Source of the DNA: CAYSHJ01 sp964589725
GTDB taxonomy: Bacteria; Planctomycetota; Planctomycetia; Planctomycetales; Planctomycetaceae
Reading direction: 5' to 3'
DNA length: 13,961 bases
NCBI GenBank assembly: GCA_964589725.1
Contig: CAZPUJ010000062.1
Coordinates: 1 to 13,961 of the forward strand
Position numbers and translations under genes: made by a program. Shown here piece after piece: positions 1 to 8,240 of the stretch; position 1 is the stretch's first letter; each line of letters begins with the position of its first letter. The notes beneath the pieces are model-generated. The model was not told the origin of the DNA and searched no databases. It saw nothing but the letters and a program-made list of their open reading frames with translations.

Positions 1-621
1 TACGAGATGGCGTTCCGCATGCAGACGAGCGTGCCCGAATTGCTCGATGTCTCGAAGGAACCGAAGCACGTGCTCGAAGCCTACGGCTCGGACGTGTCGA
101 AGCCGGGGACATACGCGGCCAATTGTCTGTTGGCTCGGCGGCTGTGCGAGCGGGACGTGCGGTTCGTGCAGCTTTTCCACATGGGCTGGGACCATCACGG
201 TGGCCTGCCGAACGCGATTCGAGGGCAGTGCCGCGACACCGATCAAGCGACCGCCGCGTTGATCAAAGACCTCAAACAGCGGGGTTTGATGAACGATACG
301 CTCATCGTCTGGGGCGGCGAGTTCGGCCGCACGATTTATTCGCAGGGCGCGCTGACGGCGACCGACTACGGCCGTGATCATCATCCGCGCTGCTTCTCGA
401 TCTTCCTGGCCGGTGCCGGCATCAAGTCGGGTGTGACGCACGGAGAGACCGACGACTACTGCTACAACATCACTCGCGACCCGGTCCATGTGCATGATCT
501 CAACGCGACGATCCTGCATCTTCTCGGCATCGACCACACGCGGCTAACGTACCGCTTCCAAGGCCGCGACTTCCGTCTGACTGACATCCACGGCGAGATC
601 GTGAGGAGCATCTTGGCGTGA
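1..621 (+). CDS. DUF1501 family protein, 3' part (5' end outside window)
   Basis: The frame is open from the first base of the window, so this is the C-terminal 206 codons of a longer gene; DUF1501 proteins are usually 400-480 residues. DUF1501 belongs to the alkaline phosphatase/sulfatase-like fold and is abundant in planctomycetes, commonly next to DUF1549/DUF1553 cytochrome-type proteins. Visible family motifs are HMGWDHHGGL (near residue 60), GGEFGRT (near residue 105), YGRDHHPRCF (near 125) and the terminal block RLTYRFQGRDFRLTDIHG, which is the normal C-terminus, so the 3' end is intact. The substrate is unknown; many members carry a Tat signal, but that part is outside the window. It converges on the polysaccharide cluster, with 88 bases between the two stops and no strong terminator hairpin visible there. 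Confidence 0.92.
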   Translation, partial: YEMAFRMQTSVPELLDVSKEPKHVLEAYGSDVSKPGTYAANCLLARRLCERDVRFVQLFHMGWDHHGGLPNAIRGQCRDTDQATAALIKDLKQRGLMNDTLIVWGGEFGRTIYSQGALTATDYGRDHHPRCFSIFLAGAGIKSGVTHGETDDYCYNITRDPVHVHDLNATILHLLGIDHTRLTYRFQGRDFRLTDIHGEIVRSILA

Positions 622-709
622 ACCTGATTCGCCAGGCCACAAGGGCGTGAGCAACAGACATATTTCGGATCAACGGGAAACTGATCGAAGGCAAGCCGCG
701 GAAGTGATC

Positions 710-3460
710 TCAGCGTCGCTTGCGGCGGCTGAATGATTCGTAGCCAGTCGGCAAGACAGACGTGTCGGACTTCAGACTTCGAGAGACGGCCTCCTCCGCC
801 AGTCGCCGCAGCGAGTCGTTGCTCGGTTTCACGCGCAGACACCAACCAAGGTGTTCGCTGGCGCTGGCGAAACGATGCTGTTGGAACAACAGCATGCCAT
901 ACGCGTACCGAGCCACGAAGGAGCTACTGTCGATCTCAATCGCGCGGCGGAGACAGGCTTCCGCCGCCGAGGCATCTTGCAACTGAGCATACACCGCCGC
1001 CGCCGACAACAATCGCTCGACAGGCCGTTCGCATTCCGGATTAGCCAACTCGGACTTCAGCGCCTGCGCATAGGCTCGAGCCACCGTGGCGTATTCCTCG
1101 AATGGCTGTTCGCGGTACTTCCGTTCCAACTGCTCTAAGGCCGTGAGGTCTGGTTCCAAGCTTTCCAGAATCAACTGTGCCGGTACGGTACCGACAAGCA
1201 GATCGAGGATGTCCTCTTGGTACGATCGCTCCTGATGAAAAGCCTTCTTCCACGATTGCAGAGCCTTTTCAACATGGCCTTCCTGCAATGCCTCGCGGCC
1301 GACGACGAACTGCACCTGTGCGGAGTGCGGTCGGACCAGCTCGGCCTGTTTCAGCAGCGCCTGTCGGCGCATCGGGTCGGCGTCTTCCAAGAAGAGCAGC
1401 TCCGCTAGGTGGACGTACGCCTGCCCCTGCAACGGACAGAGTCGCACCGCTTTCTGTGCGTGCCGAGCGGCCGCGTCCAAATACTTCAGGTTGGGTCCGA
1501 CCGCGCGTTGTAGCCATTCGCGCATGTCGCCAACCGACGCGAACTGCGAAACCAGTGCGGCGTCTCGCAGTTGAGCCAACGTCATCGGATTCTCGCTTTG
1601 TTGTTGCAAGTGCTCGAACGCGGTCAAGTACGATGTCGCCAAACGCAACTGCGCCCGCGCGTGATCGGGGTTGAGCTTCGTCGTGTACATCAAGTCCGAC
1701 ACACGCTGCTTAAAGAGCGCCAACTGTGCGCTGGCTTCGTCTTCGCCCTGGTTCGGTTCTTCAGCCGCTGGAATCGGCGAGTTGTCCACATCGCGTACGA
1801 GCGACAGCCTCAAGTAGTCAAACCAATAGGGCTCGCCGCTGGCGATCTGGTTGATCCGTGGAAATGACCACCAAGCAGATAACACGGCCGCAGTTCCGGC
1901 GGCCAGTCCGAGAAACCTCGGAACGACTCGCCCGGAACGGCTCTCGGAGGCCGACGACGAATCGAGGTCACTCGGTCCCGAGCGATTTTTGCGCGAGTGC
2001 GCGCCTAGCGAGAGTTGATCAAGACGCCGAGCGCACGCGATCAATAACAGCACGACCGTCATCAGTCCCGGCACGTACCACACGAAATCAAACGCAGCGT
2101 GAAAGATGTTGCCCGCCAAGCTGGCGGTGATGGCCGCTGCCAGCGTCGGCACACGGCGATCCATGCTCGACCGCAAGCTCCGGCAACACCACACGACGCA
2201 GCAGCTCACGCCGAGCAGCGCCAGACTCAGTCCACACAGGCCCGACTCCGAAGCCACTTGCAGATAGGAGTTCTCGGCGTGCGTGAACTCCGAGTCTTGA
2301 TACGGCGGGTCGAAGTAAATCGGATACGCCTCGACATGGCTCCCCAGCCCCGTGCCAAGCAAGGGGAAGTCACCAGCGATTTGGAGATTCGCCTGCCAAA
2401 TCGCCAGTCGCGAGTCCGAGCGCCAGTTGTCCAAACGATCGACAAACTTTTCGTGACCGAACATCAAAAACAAGCTGCCCGAGAACATCGCGATTCCCAA
2501 CAGCACGCTCATCAAGCGGCCCGACAAACGCCCCGAGTAATACAGCGCCGAGAGCATCACCAGCAGTGAAACTCCCAGCGCCAACGTGCCACCGCGCGAC
2601 AACGAGAACAACACGGAAAACACCAACACGCCCAGACCCAAGAACAGCACCGCCAGCAGCGTGTCGTGTGAGCTGGAGGATGCGGATGAACTCCCAAAAC
2701 TTGTCGAGCCTTTGGAGCGTCTCTCCAGGATGTGCAGAATCCACCACAGCAGTGGTCCGCAGCCCAAGACTAAGAACTGAGCGAAGTGATTGCGGTTGGC
2801 GAACGCCCCTTTTAGACGGTGCCCGGCGGTCGTCAACGGATAGTCGTAGAACCAGAAGAACTTGCCATTGTTCGACAGCCATTGCACGACACCGAATAAC
2901 GCCATCGCACCCGAAGCACAGGCGATCGACTTCAGCAGCCGTTCGACATCCTCGATCCTCTGAATTCGCTGCGTGGCGACATAGAACAGCAATATGTAGT
3001 TCATGCCGGTGATGAGCGCCCACCGCGTCTCGGCAACATGCAACGACAACGTCTTCCACGAGCCGATTCCACCGGCTCCATCCGTGGTGGCCGACCACAA
3101 CGGCAGTAGTGAGCGAAGGTTCGGTGACAACAGGTTTAGCAGTTCGGTCGGCAGCGGCGTGATTTGCAACAGGCCGATGCTCAGGGCTCCCAGCAGCAGC
3201 GGTTCGACCCACGTGACGGTCCACGTCGGTCGACGGCCCAACAACAATCCGACCGACCACGCCACAGCGGCGAGTGTCGCACAGGCCGCCAAGGCTAGGT
3301 GCCCGAACGCGATGCTGCCACCCAATAGACAGGGCACGACCGACACACTGGCCATCAGCGCCGCATCGACCATGTGATCGGAACAACGTTGGACAAATCC
3401 GTCCTCGCTGCCGTGACGAGATCTGTCGTGATGCGTCCGCGAGGAAAGGTTGGATGACAT
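710..3460 (-). CDS. O-antigen ligase/polymerase-like membrane protein with C-terminal TPR domain
   Basis: A 916-residue protein. The first ~480 residues hold about a dozen hydrophobic segments, among them LGHLALAACATLAAVAWSV-like helices near the N-terminus. Two Wzy_C (PF04932) signatures are visible: LSRGGTLALG near residue 290 and a periplasmic-loop block GTGLGSHVEAYP followed by THAENSYLQ near residue 395. After the last membrane helix (about residue 520) comes a soluble part with TPR-like helices, for example around residues 660-720 and 830-900 (AEACLRRAIEIDSSSF, ASEHLGWCLRVKP). Family members ligate or polymerise undecaprenyl-linked glycans on the periplasmic side. It starts 56 bases after the tyrosine-kinase gene and is probably the last gene of that transcript. 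Ligase and Wzy-type polymerase cannot be told apart from sequence alone; next to Wza/Wzc homologues a polymerase role is plausible. Confidence 0.88.
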   Translation of the reverse strand: MSSNLSSRTHHDRSRHGSEDGFVQRCSDHMVDAALMASVSVVPCLLGGSIAFGHLALAACATLAAVAWSVGLLLGRRPTWTVTWVEPLLLGALSIGLLQITPLPTELLNLLSPNLRSLLPLWSATTDGAGGIGSWKTLSLHVAETRWALITGMNYILLFYVATQRIQRIEDVERLLKSIACASGAMALFGVVQWLSNNGKFFWFYDYPLTTAGHRLKGAFANRNHFAQFLVLGCGPLLWWILHILERRSKGSTSFGSSSASSSSHDTLLAVLFLGLGVLVFSVLFSLSRGGTLALGVSLLVMLSALYYSGRLSGRLMSVLLGIAMFSGSLFLMFGHEKFVDRLDNWRSDSRLAIWQANLQIAGDFPLLGTGLGSHVEAYPIYFDPPYQDSEFTHAENSYLQVASESGLCGLSLALLGVSCCVVWCCRSLRSSMDRRVPTLAAAITASLAGNIFHAAFDFVWYVPGLMTVVLLLIACARRLDQLSLGAHSRKNRSGPSDLDSSSASESRSGRVVPRFLGLAAGTAAVLSAWWSFPRINQIASGEPYWFDYLRLSLVRDVDNSPIPAAEEPNQGEDEASAQLALFKQRVSDLMYTTKLNPDHARAQLRLATSYLTAFEHLQQQSENPMTLAQLRDAALVSQFASVGDMREWLQRAVGPNLKYLDAAARHAQKAVRLCPLQGQAYVHLAELLFLEDADPMRRQALLKQAELVRPHSAQVQFVVGREALQEGHVEKALQSWKKAFHQERSYQEDILDLLVGTVPAQLILESLEPDLTALEQLERKYREQPFEEYATVARAYAQALKSELANPECERPVERLLSAAAVYAQLQDASAAEACLRRAIEIDSSSFVARYAYGMLLFQQHRFASASEHLGWCLRVKPSNDSLRRLAEEAVSRSLKSDTSVLPTGYESFSRRKRR

Positions 3461-3516
3461 GTTCGATCTCTGCAGCCCGTGAAACTAGATGGGGTCGGCC
3501 TCTTACCTGCCCGACA

Positions 3517-5838
3517 TCATGCGGCACGTCGAGACTCGGCGACCGTTTCGTCGTCGGATTCTTCGGCGCCGGGTTCCGCCTCTGTTTGGCCGTTGGTTTG
3601 GTCGTCGTGTCCATACCCATACCCATAGCCATAGCCGTATCCATATCCATACCCATACCCATAGCCGTAGTAATCGCCGGACGAGTCGCCGCTGAGGTGG
3701 TTGACGACGATCCCCAACAAGTTCACCTCCACGTTGCTGAATGCCTCGGCGGCACGGATGACCATGCGACGACGGTTTCTGTCGGGCCGTACCACCAGGA
3801 CGGCGCCGTCGACCATGCGACCGATGATGACCGGATCGCTGACGGCCAACACCGGCGGAGCATCGACCAGAATTTGATCGTAAATCGTCTCCGCCCAAGC
3901 CAACAATTCGGAGAAGCGGTCACCGGCCAATAGTTCCGCCGGGTTGCCCGGCCGCGATCCGGAGGGAATTACGTCCAACCCCGGGACGATCTGCGAAACG
4001 ATGTTTTCCGCAACACTGACATCCATCGGTTGGTCGTCGCGAAGCACTTGGGTCAAACCGTGTTGGCTTTTAAGACTAAGCAAGGCCGTCAAACCGGGAC
4101 GCCGCATGTCAGCGTCGATGAGCAACGTCTTCTTGCCCGACTGAGCGAATGCAACGGCGAGGTTCGAGATGACGGTCGTCTTGCCGTCGCCCGGTTCGGT
4201 GCTGGTCACGACGATGCGCTGCGCGTTACGCTCGCAAAATGCGATTGCGGTGCGCAGCGTGCGGAAGGCTTCGGTCTCGACGCCGTTGGGTTTCGCATGA
4301 CATTGGATGGCATCGGCTCCGGAGCCTCCGGTGGGCTGCAGCGCTCGGACCATCGCCAGCACGGGGACGTGCAGTTGCAGGCGCAATTCGTCGGGTGAGC
4401 GGAAGCGATCATCGAGCAGGTCGAGGATGTAAATGAGGCCCAATCCCGTACCCACGCCGAGCACCAGACAAACGGCCACGACCAGCACGAGTCGCGGTGA
4501 CGACGGAGCAGTCGCCGCGCGGGGCAACTTAGTGAGTTCGACTTTGATCCCACCGTCGGCTCCCAGATCGAGATCGCTGATCCGCTGCAGCAGCGATTCC
4601 TCGTAGGCCATCAGTCGCTTACGGTCGAGTTCAACGACTTCGATCGTCGCCATCAGGTCGTTTTGACCCATTGTGACAGTTTGCTGTTGATCGAACTGCA
4701 CCTGCAGGACCTGCTGGCGGCCCAAGGCGAAGCTGGAACGCTGTTCGGCGATCGCCAGCAAACGAGGGCCTAACTCCACCGCGCTGAGTTGCTGAATTTG
4801 CTGACGCGCTTGGGGAAGGTAATCGGCGATGAACTCCTCCTGAATGCGAATTTGTTCGAGCAAGTCGCGGATTGCCGGATGATTGACACCCAGAGCCGCG
4901 CGGCGCGAGATCAATTCCGAGCGCAGCCGCATCACTTCGTCCGTGGCTTTCGCGACGACCGATCCTCCCTGCTCATCCAGCCCCATCATCCTAATCAGCA
5001 GCGCTTGGCCCAGTGATTCCGCGGCCTGCATGAGGAATTGCTGCATGTCTTCGCCACGGGCCAGAGCGGTCTTTACGGATTCCAAGAACATCCAGGCATC
5101 CAACGTGGCTCGCTGCGAGTCGATCAGTAATTCGTTCAACTTGACCAGGCGAGCGGCTTGGATGCTCATGCTCTTGCCGTCCTGTTCGACGATTCCACCG
5201 GTCTGATGCAAAAGGTCGAGATACTCCGCGTTCTTCTCTTGGAGCTTGAGGCCAACCTCCTCGTTCTTCTGAGTCAGCGTTTGCAACGTGTCCAGCGCTG
5301 TTTTGTTGTGGGTCGTGTTGATGAAGTTGAGATACTCCTTGGCGATGCGGTCGACAATCGTGGCGGCGGCCTTGGGACTGCGCGAACGATAGCGGATGTC
5401 AATCAGGCTCGTACCGCGTTCGCTGCTGACGGTGACGTTGTTTTTTAATTCCGTGACCCACAACTCGACCGGCAGTCCACGGAAGTCGTCTCGCAGCTCT
5501 TTGGGTAGCTCTTTCAGTGCGAGCCGCAACACGCGGTCGCTGACGATGATTTTCTGCCAGGTCGGGATGTTGTCGATCACCTGTTTGATTTCATTCTGTC
5601 GCCCGCCCATTTGGACGCTGTTGTTGTGCTCGGTCTGGAGCACGAGCACCTGCGCGTGCGCGTCGTAATATCGCGTCGCGGTGGCGAAATAGATCGCCCC
5701 CAGCACACCACTAATCAGCATCGTGGCCACCAGCGTTCCCTTGCGAACTCGCGCAGCATGCAAATAGCGTATCATGTTGGAGACGACGTTGGCCGTGTTT
5801 AGCATCGGCGGCGGAAGCTGTTGAGCCTCGGGATTCAT
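3517..5838 (-). CDS. Wzc-like polysaccharide co-polymerase with bacterial tyrosine kinase domain
   Basis: A 773-residue protein fusing a chain-length (Wzz) domain to a cytoplasmic BY-kinase. A first membrane helix lies near residues 37-55 and a second near 455-480, preceded by a Pro-rich APSSPR stretch. Between them is a long, mostly helical periplasmic region with coiled-coil character. The kinase part shows Walker A (TEPGDGKTT, about 550), Walker A' (LLIDADMRRP, about 575) and Walker B (ILVDAPPV, about 660). The C-terminal tail has 11 tyrosines in a YY(GY)9 run (about residues 723-743), then 30 mostly acidic residues. In this family the tail tyrosines are phosphorylated in trans to control oligomer state and polymer export. 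I prefer the ATG at 5838 to a GTG three codons upstream because AAGGA (5853-5849) sits 10 bases before the ATG but only 1 base before the GTG. Neighbours are the Wza-like exporter and the ligase/polymerase. Confidence 0.93.
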   Translation of the reverse strand: MNPEAQQLPPPMLNTANVVSNMIRYLHAARVRKGTLVATMLISGVLGAIYFATATRYYDAHAQVLVLQTEHNNSVQMGGRQNEIKQVIDNIPTWQKIIVSDRVLRLALKELPKELRDDFRGLPVELWVTELKNNVTVSSERGTSLIDIRYRSRSPKAAATIVDRIAKEYLNFINTTHNKTALDTLQTLTQKNEEVGLKLQEKNAEYLDLLHQTGGIVEQDGKSMSIQAARLVKLNELLIDSQRATLDAWMFLESVKTALARGEDMQQFLMQAAESLGQALLIRMMGLDEQGGSVVAKATDEVMRLRSELISRRAALGVNHPAIRDLLEQIRIQEEFIADYLPQARQQIQQLSAVELGPRLLAIAEQRSSFALGRQQVLQVQFDQQQTVTMGQNDLMATIEVVELDRKRLMAYEESLLQRISDLDLGADGGIKVELTKLPRAATAPSSPRLVLVVAVCLVLGVGTGLGLIYILDLLDDRFRSPDELRLQLHVPVLAMVRALQPTGGSGADAIQCHAKPNGVETEAFRTLRTAIAFCERNAQRIVVTSTEPGDGKTTVISNLAVAFAQSGKKTLLIDADMRRPGLTALLSLKSQHGLTQVLRDDQPMDVSVAENIVSQIVPGLDVIPSGSRPGNPAELLAGDRFSELLAWAETIYDQILVDAPPVLAVSDPVIIGRMVDGAVLVVRPDRNRRRMVIRAAEAFSNVEVNLLGIVVNHLSGDSSGDYYGYGYGYGYGYGYGYGYGYGHDDQTNGQTEAEPGAEESDDETVAESRRAA
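3612..3672 (-). repeat. Imperfect GGNTAY hexamer array coding the Tyr-Gly tail
   Basis: About ten consecutive 6-base units of the form GGN-TAY on the minus strand encode alternating Gly and Tyr at the C-terminal tail of the tyrosine kinase. The Gly codons vary (GGG, GGA, GGC) and the Tyr codons vary (TAT, TAC), but sub-blocks such as two GGG-TAT units recur. A change in unit number would stay in frame and alter the number of phosphorylatable tyrosines. Confidence 0.85.
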
Positions 5839-5848
5839 GAGCGACACT

Positions 5849-5853
5849 TCCTT
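5849..5853 (-). promoter_or_regulatory. Ribosome binding site deciding the Wzc-like start
   Basis: AAGGA on the minus strand, 10 bases upstream of the ATG at 5838. It favours that ATG over the GTG at 5847, which would leave only a 1-base spacer. Confidence 0.5.
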
Positions 5854-5908
5854 GCGGGCTGGTGCGCAACGCGGAATGCGGAATTTGTTGTTCGATTATG
5901 AACGTCTG

Positions 5909-7072
5909 CTACAGAAGCGGAGTCAAGGACGTGCCGAGGGCGAACCGGATCACGCCAAGCGTATCCAGCAGCAAAGTCGCGGGCGTTTGTTCGACCGAGA
6001 CGATGTCGCCGGGAGCCAACCTAAGGTTCATCTCGCCACGACGCTTGGCTTGGCGAATGCTGACTTGAATGACCGATGGCTGCGGTTGACCGGGAGCCTG
6101 TCGAATGACATAGACCTTGTCGGCAGCGTGGTTGTTTGTGCCGTTGGCCTTCGCGATGGCGCTTAACAAACGGAGTTCTTCCGTGACGGGATAGGCGTAC
6201 TGACCCGGAGTACGGACGAGTCCCATGACATGTACTGGCGGAGGGTCGCGCCGCTCGACCATCACGATTGCGCCGTCTTGCAGTGGATAGGTGGTCGCTC
6301 CCCCATGCGTCGCCGAGACCAGATCGACTCGGTATGAGTGAGCGGTTCTCGCAGCCGCTGCGGGCAAAGATTGCGAATGCCCGGTTTGAGTGATGTTGGC
6401 CGGCCCGCTCAGGCCGTCGGCGACGCGTGCGGGAGTCGTGGGATTGCTGGCGTCCGGGGGATTGCGAATCTCAACGGATGTCCCGGCGTCGTCGGCGAGG
6501 CCGCCCCCGGCGAAGACTGCACTGAGTAAGTCGCAACTCCCGCGCGGCAGGTGATAGACGCCGGGTTGCTTCACACCACCGCCGATCATCACGCGATTAG
6601 TCCGCTGTCGTCTCACGGTGACGGTGACGTGTGGCGACCGATAGACACCGCTCTGAACGTACGCCGCGGCGATCACCGCCTCAGCCGACTCTGGTTCCAG
6701 GCCCAGCACGGCCACATCGCCCACTTCCGGCAGTCGAATGAGGCCGGTCTCGCTGACTCGCGCCTGAAACGGCGGGACATTGTCCTTCGGATTCAAGCCG
6801 ACATTGATGGCGACCTCCAGCACGTCGCCGCGGTCGATTGCGTCACTGCCGTACGTACCGGTCGCCAATCGAGACAAATCCAGCGTCTTGGAGTTCTCGA
6901 TGTGCGGAGCTTGAAGATTCGGCGGTAGTTCATCGGCCTGAAACACGTCCGTCGACATGCAACCGCTCAGCCACGTAAGACTCACGAGCCAAACCAGCGC
7001 GCGCAGTCGTCGTGACAACTGGAAAAGACGGTCAACGAGACGAGCCAACCTGTCTCGACCTACGTGGGTCAT
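5909..7072 (-). CDS. Wza-like polysaccharide export lipoprotein (Poly_export/SLBB)
   Basis: A 387-residue outer-membrane polysaccharide export protein. It has an arginine-rich N-terminus, a hydrophobic stretch (residues 25-35) and a lipobox WLSGC with the lipid-accepting cysteine at residue 38. The Poly_export domain follows (YGSDAIDRGDVLEVAI through QARVSETGLIRLPEVGDVAVLG, then YRSPHVTVTVRR). Two SLBB-type segments come next: VMIGGGVKQPGVYHLPRG and VHVMGLVRTPGQYAYPV. The protein ends with APGDIVSVEQTP and a short hydrophobic tail. Family members form the periplasmic and outer-membrane channel that takes polymer from the Wzc-type protein, encoded next with about 70 bases between. I chose the ATG at 7072; the frame is open further to a TTG at 7102, but the extension adds nothing recognisable. 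A linker of low-complexity Thr/Pro/Ala (about residues 205-250) lies between the SLBB segments. Confidence 0.92.
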   Translation of the reverse strand: MTHVGRDRLARLVDRLFQLSRRLRALVWLVSLTWLSGCMSTDVFQADELPPNLQAPHIENSKTLDLSRLATGTYGSDAIDRGDVLEVAINVGLNPKDNVPPFQARVSETGLIRLPEVGDVAVLGLEPESAEAVIAAAYVQSGVYRSPHVTVTVRRQRTNRVMIGGGVKQPGVYHLPRGSCDLLSAVFAGGGLADDAGTSVEIRNPPDASNPTTPARVADGLSGPANITQTGHSQSLPAAAARTAHSYRVDLVSATHGGATTYPLQDGAIVMVERRDPPPVHVMGLVRTPGQYAYPVTEELRLLSAIAKANGTNNHAADKVYVIRQAPGQPQPSVIQVSIRQAKRRGEMNLRLAPGDIVSVEQTPATLLLDTLGVIRFALGTSLTPLL

Positions 7073-7190
7073 CGAGAGGGGCCTTTCTGGGGTCGTTGGC
7101 AATCGAGGTGGGCGTGCGGGAGAAAGACGAAGGGAAGACGAGAAGGGGATCGCCCGGAACGGGCAAAGTCAGTGAACAGAAGGGAGCAAA

Positions 7191-7220
7191 ACAGTACGAC
7201 AACTCCGCGAAACGGGTCAA
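7191..7220 (-). promoter_or_regulatory. Putative sigma70-type promoter of the exporter gene
   Basis: On the minus strand, TTGACC (7220-7215) is followed after 18 bases by TACTGT (7196-7191). Transcription would start near 7184, giving a leader of about 110 bases to the ATG at 7072. The spacing and the -35 match that seen upstream of the deacetylase gene. The -35 box lies inside the nested inverted repeat described separately. Confidence 0.35.
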
Positions 7221-7249
7221 GATGGCTTTGCCGAAAGCCAATTCGCGGA
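7204..7249. repeat. Nested inverted repeats (stem-loop or operator)
   Basis: An outer pair TCCGCGAA (7204-7211) and TTCGCGGA (7242-7249) encloses an inner hairpin TGGCTTT (7223-7229), loop GCCG, AAAGCCA (7234-7240). Both stems are perfect. It lies between the stop of the deacetylase gene (7257) and the start of the exporter gene, just where a terminator or an operator would be expected. No T-run follows on the minus strand, so a simple intrinsic terminator is not obvious. Confidence 0.6.
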
Positions 7250-7256
7250 AAGTTCC

Positions 7257-8012
7257 TCAAGCTGTCTTGAGTCTTCGGCGGCGACGCCAGATGAGCAGGC
7301 TGCGCAGCGTCGCACCAACCACACGGCCGGCGAGGCGATGGAAGTTTCGCGGAGTCGCCAGCGCGCGGGCTTCGGAAAAAGTGATGAATTCCCGGTGATG
7401 CCGCGCGATAAACTCCTCAACACGAAGAACTTGCACTTCGGTCATCACGTTGACGTGCAGGCAAAAGGTCTGTACGCCAAACGGTATCACTCGCGGACTG
7501 GCCAATAACTGCGGAAGGAAGATGAGGCCATGCTCGGTGTACGGAAATAGAGCAAAGCCGTCGGTCACGGTGGTGAACTTCAATTCCTTCAACGCTTGCA
7601 ACGTCGTGAGATCAAACGAGTGCGACGGAGCCATGAAGGACTCGAAGCTCAAACCCTGCTGACGCAGCAGGCTTTGTCCGCGCGCCAGCTTGTCGAACTG
7701 TTTTTCAAAGGGCAGGCCGGCAAACTCGCTCAGTCCGTTGACGCCCATCAAACCCCGGTCGCGAGTCACATACAAATGCTGAAAGCCATGCTGAGCGATC
7801 TCCCACCCGCCGGCCTGCAACGAACGGATCTCTGCCCAAAAGTCGCCCCTGAACTCGGGCCACTGTCGCAACTGTGGGTCTTGATTATCGGGAATCACGC
7901 CGATCAACGGCTTCACGCCGTGCGCGTCAAACACTCGCGCCAGCCGATAAAATCGATCCCACGCCATGTGCGGAGCAATGTCGTCCAAGCGAATCAGATA
8001 ACGACCGGACAT
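7257..8012 (-). CDS. DUF2334-type polysaccharide deacetylase-like protein
   Basis: A 251-residue protein from the ATG at 8012. It begins YLIRLDDI, the first metal-binding motif of the carbohydrate esterase 4-like fold (Asp10/Asp11). The metal-binding histidine pair AQHGFQH (His75, His79) follows, and then the FMAPSHSFD block (residues 126-134) typical of DUF2334 proteins. Family members are predicted sugar N- or O-deacetylases; the substrate here is unknown, but being first in a polysaccharide export cluster suggests it trims the exported glycan or its precursor. No signal peptide is seen, so it may act in the cytoplasm. The frame is open upstream to 8159, but those 49 residues look non-coding (irregular Cys/Pro-rich), and a promoter-like pair lies inside them, which supports the start at 8012. 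The C-terminus is basic (WRRRRRLK). Confidence 0.85.
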   Translation of the reverse strand: MSGRYLIRLDDIAPHMAWDRFYRLARVFDAHGVKPLIGVIPDNQDPQLRQWPEFRGDFWAEIRSLQAGGWEIAQHGFQHLYVTRDRGLMGVNGLSEFAGLPFEKQFDKLARGQSLLRQQGLSFESFMAPSHSFDLTTLQALKELKFTTVTDGFALFPYTEHGLIFLPQLLASPRVIPFGVQTFCLHVNVMTEVQVLRVEEFIARHHREFITFSEARALATPRNFHRLAGRVVGATLRSLLIWRRRRRLKTA

Positions 8013-8071
8013 GCGAGACAGCGTCCTCAATGACTGCACATAGCCGACTTCGAGAAACGGAAGGTGGCAGG

Positions 8072-8101
8072 AGTCTAGGAACGGCAGGGAACATGGGTCA
8101 A
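8072..8101 (-). promoter_or_regulatory. Putative promoter of the deacetylase gene
   Basis: On the minus strand TTGACC (8101-8096), an 18-base spacer, then TAGACT (8077-8072). Initiation near 8065 would leave a leader of about 50 bases before the ATG at 8012. Nothing else coding is seen in the 266 bases between 8012 and the tRNA gene, apart from the tRNA promoter. Confidence 0.4.
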
Positions 8102-8212
8102 CGCGACTTTGGACGTCGCATGGGGCCACCAAATCGCCCGGTGAGACATACATGACCACAATCGGCTCGCACGTGGTTTGATTGCCGAGCCGTGGGGTGT
8201 TTACCGAAGCTA

Positions 8213-8240
8213 TTGACGCGATTTCGTCGCGGGCTAGAAT
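8213..8240 (+). promoter_or_regulatory. Promoter of tRNA-Asp
   Basis: TTGACG (8213-8218), a 16-base spacer and TAGAAT (8235-8240), close to the sigma70 consensus. The predicted start near 8247 would give a 5' leader of about 30 bases, to be removed by RNase P. Confidence 0.65.

Noticed and set aside
622..709. Possible bidirectional terminator between the DUF1501 and ligase genes
   Set aside because: Only a 6-bp GCAAGC/GCTTGC pair with a long loop is seen, with no T-run; too weak to call.
2370..3662. 430-codon minus-strand open frame overlapping the ligase and tyrosine kinase genes
   Set aside because: Its product is Arg/His-rich without domains, and it is the shifted frame of two clearly recognised genes.
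8013..8159. 49-residue upstream extension of the deacetylase-like protein
   Set aside because: It has irregular Cys/Pro-rich sequence, is not part of the family start YLIRLDDI, and contains a promoter-like pair.
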